From Pseudarcicella hirudinis (GTDB lineage Bacteria; Bacteroidota; Bacteroidia; Cytophagales; Spirosomataceae): 64,000 nucleotides of DNA. Below the pieces are notes generated by a model, which did not search any database, had not been told where the DNA came from, and was given only the letters and a program-made list of their open reading frames with translations. This document shows, one piece after another, positions 61,001 through 64,000 of this stretch. The translations under genes and the position numbers were made by a program. How positions within the stretch are numbered: position 1 is the first letter of the stretch; every line of letters starts with the position of its first letter. The DNA lies in the NCBI RefSeq assembly GCF_900115665.1, contig NZ_FOXH01000001.1:1-64000 (forward strand), written 5' to 3'.

Positions 61001-64000
61001 ATGGATAAATTACTCACAGGAGCACTTTCCAAGCCCGTTATGGTGCTTGTAGCAGTACTCGGATTGGCCATCTTTTCTTTCATGGCATTATTTAATATTC
61101 CGGTAGATATTTTCCCGAAACTGAACCTGCCGACTATCTACATTGCTCAGCCTTACGGAGGAATGACCCCCGCACAAATGGAAGGATTTATCGCAACCCG
61201 GTATCAGAATCAAATGCTGTATGTATCTGGTATTAAAGATATTGAAGTGAAAAATGTCCAGGGTTTATGTTTGGTGAAATTAAGTTTTTACGAAACGGTT
61301 GACATGGCTCAGGCAGCCGGTGAAGTAGCCAATCAGGTAAGTCGTGTAATGAGTTATATGCCTCCCGGAACCGTACCGCCAACTGTAGTTCGGTTTGATG
61401 CTACCAATCTTCCAGTAGGGCAATTGGTATTTACCAGCAAAAAAGCAACATTAAGTGAAATGCAGGATCTGGCTTCAACCAGAATCAGACCGCTGTTTTC
61501 GCAGATTCCGGGCGCTTCTTCTCCTCCTCCTTTTGGAGGAAATGAAAGAACAGTGGTAGTCAGAGTGAATCCTGATGCTATGAAAAGCTATCAGCTGACT
61601 CCTGATGAAATTGTACAGGCAGTCGTGAAAAATAACCAGATTTCTCCGGCAGGGAATGTGAGAATCGGAGACCTGACTTATATGACTCCGATGAATTCGG
61701 TGATGGGAAAAGTGGAGGATTTTCTGGATATTCCCTTGCGTACAGGAGTTGGCCCGACCGTTTTCCTGCATGATATTGCCTCTGTAGAAGATGCCTCAGA
61801 TGTTACGGTAGGTTATGCTTTGGTAAATGGTAAACGCTCGGTTTATATTCCTCTGACCAAAACCTCTGATGCTTCAACGATGAATGTTGTGAATGCACTG
61901 AAGAGTAAACTTCCGGAAATGCAATCTCTTTTACCGGATTATATCAGATTAAAATATGAATTTGATCAATCTGTTTACGTAATAAATGCCGTGGAAAGTC
62001 TGGCCTCAGAGGGACTGATCGGGGCTTTGCTGACAGGCCTGGTGGTGTTTTTGTTTTTAGGAGATTTCAGAAGTTCAATGGTTGTAATTGTTACTATTCC
62101 TATTTCCATTCTCGCGGCGGTGCTGGCTTTGAATCTGTCCGGACAGACTATTAATATCATGACACTTTCAGGATTAGCATTGGCTATCGGTATTTTGGTT
62201 GACCAATCGACTGTCGTCATCGAAAATATTCATCAGCATCTTGAAATGGGGAAAACCAAATCCAGAGCGATTCTCGATGCAGCGAGAGAGGTTTCTTTTC
62301 CGCTTTTATTGATTACCTTATGTATTCTTGCGGTTTTTGCTCCCGCATTATTGATGAATGGTGTTCCTAAAGGGATGTTTATGCCTTTGTCGCTTGCGGT
62401 AGGATTTTCTATGATTGCGTCCTATATTTTTTCCCAGACGCTGGTTCCTGTGCTTTCAAACTGGTGGTTGAAAGGTCATGATCATAAAGCCTTACATAAA
62501 CCTGAAATACTGAATGACCTCGATAATACGGAGGAATCAGAAATGGAAGTTTATGAAGAAACGCATCCGAAACAGATTTCAGGTTTTGAGAAATTTAAAC
62601 TGAAATACCTCCATTTGCTGGATAAACTGATGCTGAGGAAAGCCATTGTGATTCCCGCTTACCTGATTTTGAGCTCAGGACTGCTGGTTTTCGGATTCAT
62701 GAAGATCGGGAAAGACATGATGCCGAAACTGGATCATTCAAAACAATTCCAATTGAGACTGATTGCTCAGGAAGGAATGCGTATAGAGCGTACCGAACAG
62801 CAGGTAATCACAACCATCAATCTGATTAAAAACCTGGTCGGAGCAGAAAATGTAGATATAACTTCTGCCTTCGTCGGGATGACTCCTTCAAGTTATGGAA
62901 CAAGTGCTTTGTATGTTTTTAATGCAGGGCCAAATGAGGCAGTTTTACAGGTAAATTTAGGAGAACACTATCAGGTTAAATCTCTTGATGAACTCAAAGA
63001 AAAAATCCGGAAAAAGATTCATCAGCAACTTCCTGAAACAAATGTCTCATTTGAACCTATCGAATTAACTGACAAAATAATGAGTCAGGGAGCGCTGACA
63101 CCTATAGAGGTAATGGTAGGGAGCAAGGATTTAAATGAGGGTAAATTTTTTGCTGAGAAGCTGATGGAAAGCCTGAAAAAGATTCCGTATCTGCGGGATA
63201 TCCGTTTAAATCAGCCTTTAAGTGCCCCGACTTTAGATATTCAGATCGACAGAACAAGGGCTTCACAATTTGGTTTATCGGCCGATCAGATTGCTAAATC
63301 TTTAGTGGCTGCTACTTCTTCCAGCCGGTTTACGGCCAAGAATTTTTGGCTGGACCAGAAAAAAGGATTTGCTTATCAGGTACAGGTTCAGCTTCCGGAG
63401 TATCAAATGGCTTCGGTTCAGGATGTAGAAAATATTCCTTTGATTCCGGGTCAGCTTCGTCCTACACTGGGAGATGTTGCTGTGGTTAAAAAAGTGAAAG
63501 TTCCGGGAGAATTTGACAGAATCGGCCCCAGAAGGATTATTACCGTTTCAGCAAATATCTATAAAAAGGATTTAGGTGCTGCGGCTTCAGATGTGAGTCT
63601 GGCCATCGAAGCAGCCGGAACACCGCCTCAGGGAACAGTTGTGGAACTGAAAGGAATGGCAAGGCTGTTACAGGATACTTTAGGGAGCCTTAGTTCAGGA
63701 TTAGGTCTGGCGGTAGTAGTAATTTTCCTGTTGCTGGCCGCTAATTACCAGTCATTCAAAGTATCTTTTGTGGTTTTAGTAACGATTCCGGCAGTTTTGG
63801 CAGGTTCCATCTCAATCTTACTGCTTACCGGAAGCACACTCAATTTACAGTCTTACATGGGAATAATCATGTCGGTAGGGGTGTCGGTAGCTAATGCGTT
63901 GTTACTGGTAACCAATGCAGAAACTTTAAGAAAAGAATATAAGGATGCTGCAAAAGCTGCCAGAGTGGCCGGGGCAGTCAGGCTACGCCCGATTCTGATG
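61001..64000 (+). CDS. RND efflux pump, third system (truncated by the window edge)
   Basis: An open frame of exactly 1000 codons from the ATG at 61001, running off the right end without a stop. TM1 is KPVMVLVAVLGLAIFSFMAL; NIPVDIFPKLNLPTIYIAQPYGGMTP is the usual post-TM1 segment. TM4 reads LAIGILVDQSTVVIENIH: the first proton-relay Asp is kept, and the second position is Gln. The second half has YMGIIMSVGVSVANALLLV. The length is close to complete for the family. The adaptor is probably downstream. Presumed controlled by the two-component system at 57440. Confidence 0.93.
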   Translation, partial: MDKLLTGALSKPVMVLVAVLGLAIFSFMALFNIPVDIFPKLNLPTIYIAQPYGGMTPAQMEGFIATRYQNQMLYVSGIKDIEVKNVQGLCLVKLSFYETVDMAQAAGEVANQVSRVMSYMPPGTVPPTVVRFDATNLPVGQLVFTSKKATLSEMQDLASTRIRPLFSQIPGASSPPPFGGNERTVVVRVNPDAMKSYQLTPDEIVQAVVKNNQISPAGNVRIGDLTYMTPMNSVMGKVEDFLDIPLRTGVGPTVFLHDIASVEDASDVTVGYALVNGKRSVYIPLTKTSDASTMNVVNALKSKLPEMQSLLPDYIRLKYEFDQSVYVINAVESLASEGLIGALLTGLVVFLFLGDFRSSMVVIVTIPISILAAVLALNLSGQTINIMTLSGLALAIGILVDQSTVVIENIHQHLEMGKTKSRAILDAAREVSFPLLLITLCILAVFAPALLMNGVPKGMFMPLSLAVGFSMIASYIFSQTLVPVLSNWWLKGHDHKALHKPEILNDLDNTEESEMEVYEETHPKQISGFEKFKLKYLHLLDKLMLRKAIVIPAYLILSSGLLVFGFMKIGKDMMPKLDHSKQFQLRLIAQEGMRIERTEQQVITTINLIKNLVGAENVDITSAFVGMTPSSYGTSALYVFNAGPNEAVLQVNLGEHYQVKSLDELKEKIRKKIHQQLPETNVSFEPIELTDKIMSQGALTPIEVMVGSKDLNEGKFFAEKLMESLKKIPYLRDIRLNQPLSAPTLDIQIDRTRASQFGLSADQIAKSLVAATSSSRFTAKNFWLDQKKGFAYQVQVQLPEYQMASVQDVENIPLIPGQLRPTLGDVAVVKKVKVPGEFDRIGPRRIITVSANIYKKDLGAAASDVSLAIEAAGTPPQGTVVELKGMARLLQDTLGSLSSGLGLAVVVIFLLLAANYQSFKVSFVVLVTIPAVLAGSISILLLTGSTLNLQSYMGIIMSVGVSVANALLLVTNAETLRKEYKDAAKAARVAGAVRLRPILM

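Overview
This window reads as a chromosomal segment of a Bacteroidota bacterium, most likely of the Cytophagales/Sphingobacteriales type. The support is a SusC/SusD pair behind an ECF sigma factor and FecR anti-sigma factor, STN and DUF4974 domains, a DUF4249 lipoprotein beside a TonB receptor, 7TM-DISM hybrid kinase architecture, several -7 boxes of the Bacteroidota form TAnnTTTG, weak Shine-Dalgarno sequences and moderate-to-low GC. Genus cannot be fixed from sequence reading alone.

Layout. 0-0.2 kb: the leader-distal end of a CRISPR array, with an isolated repeat-like copy 1.2 kb further on. 0.4-3.6 kb: AraC regulator, TfoX-like protein, AhpD-like protein and a secreted alpha/beta hydrolase. 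3.8-10.4 kb: a TetR-controlled RND efflux operon (adaptor, HAE1-type pump, OprM/NodT channel) with three matching palindromes that look like the TetR operators. 10.6-12.1 kb: intradiol dioxygenase and pirin-like bicupin. 12.1-13.4 kb: a hairpin-rich stretch with a candidate small RNA, a 35-residue basic ORF and two related terminators. 13.4-15.4 kb: divergent lipid kinase and App1-type phosphatase. 15.7-17.1 kb: type I sulfatase. 17.2-22.2 kb (minus): TonB receptor, 8-repeat beta-propeller lipoprotein and DUF4249 lipoprotein. 22.5-30.7 kb: YHS protein, then AraC regulator, degenerate SDR and a second RND operon. 30.8-42.3 kb: unknown genes, Dps, a hybrid histidine kinase, a fatty-acid-hydroxylase-family protein, VOC and GyrI-like proteins, a frameshifted MATE transporter and a quinone oxidoreductase. 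42.5-46.0 kb: tandem M14 carboxypeptidase-like proteins, the first without its metal ligands. 46.2-55.9 kb: ECF sigma/FecR/SusC/SusD/SGNH/FAD-oxidoreductase locus. 56-57 kb: a membrane-anchored SGNH-like protein. 57.4-64 kb: a two-component system, a TolC-like channel and a third RND pump running off the right edge.

How the genes work together. Three separate RND systems are present, each paired with a different regulator class (TetR, AraC, two-component), which points to an envelope specialised in export. The ECF/FecR/SusCD locus is an outer-membrane uptake unit whose SGNH hydrolase and secreted FAD oxidoreductase presumably act on the imported ligand; it carries no recognisable glycoside hydrolase.

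The most unusual observations are an SGNH hydrolase whose catalytic GDS block sits at the C-terminus (an apparent circular permutation), a pseudo-carboxypeptidase next to an intact paralogue, an SDR without its Tyr/Lys pair, the isolated CRISPR-repeat-like element and the candidate small RNA. Six-frame reading and motif recognition are the only bases here; no database search was possible.
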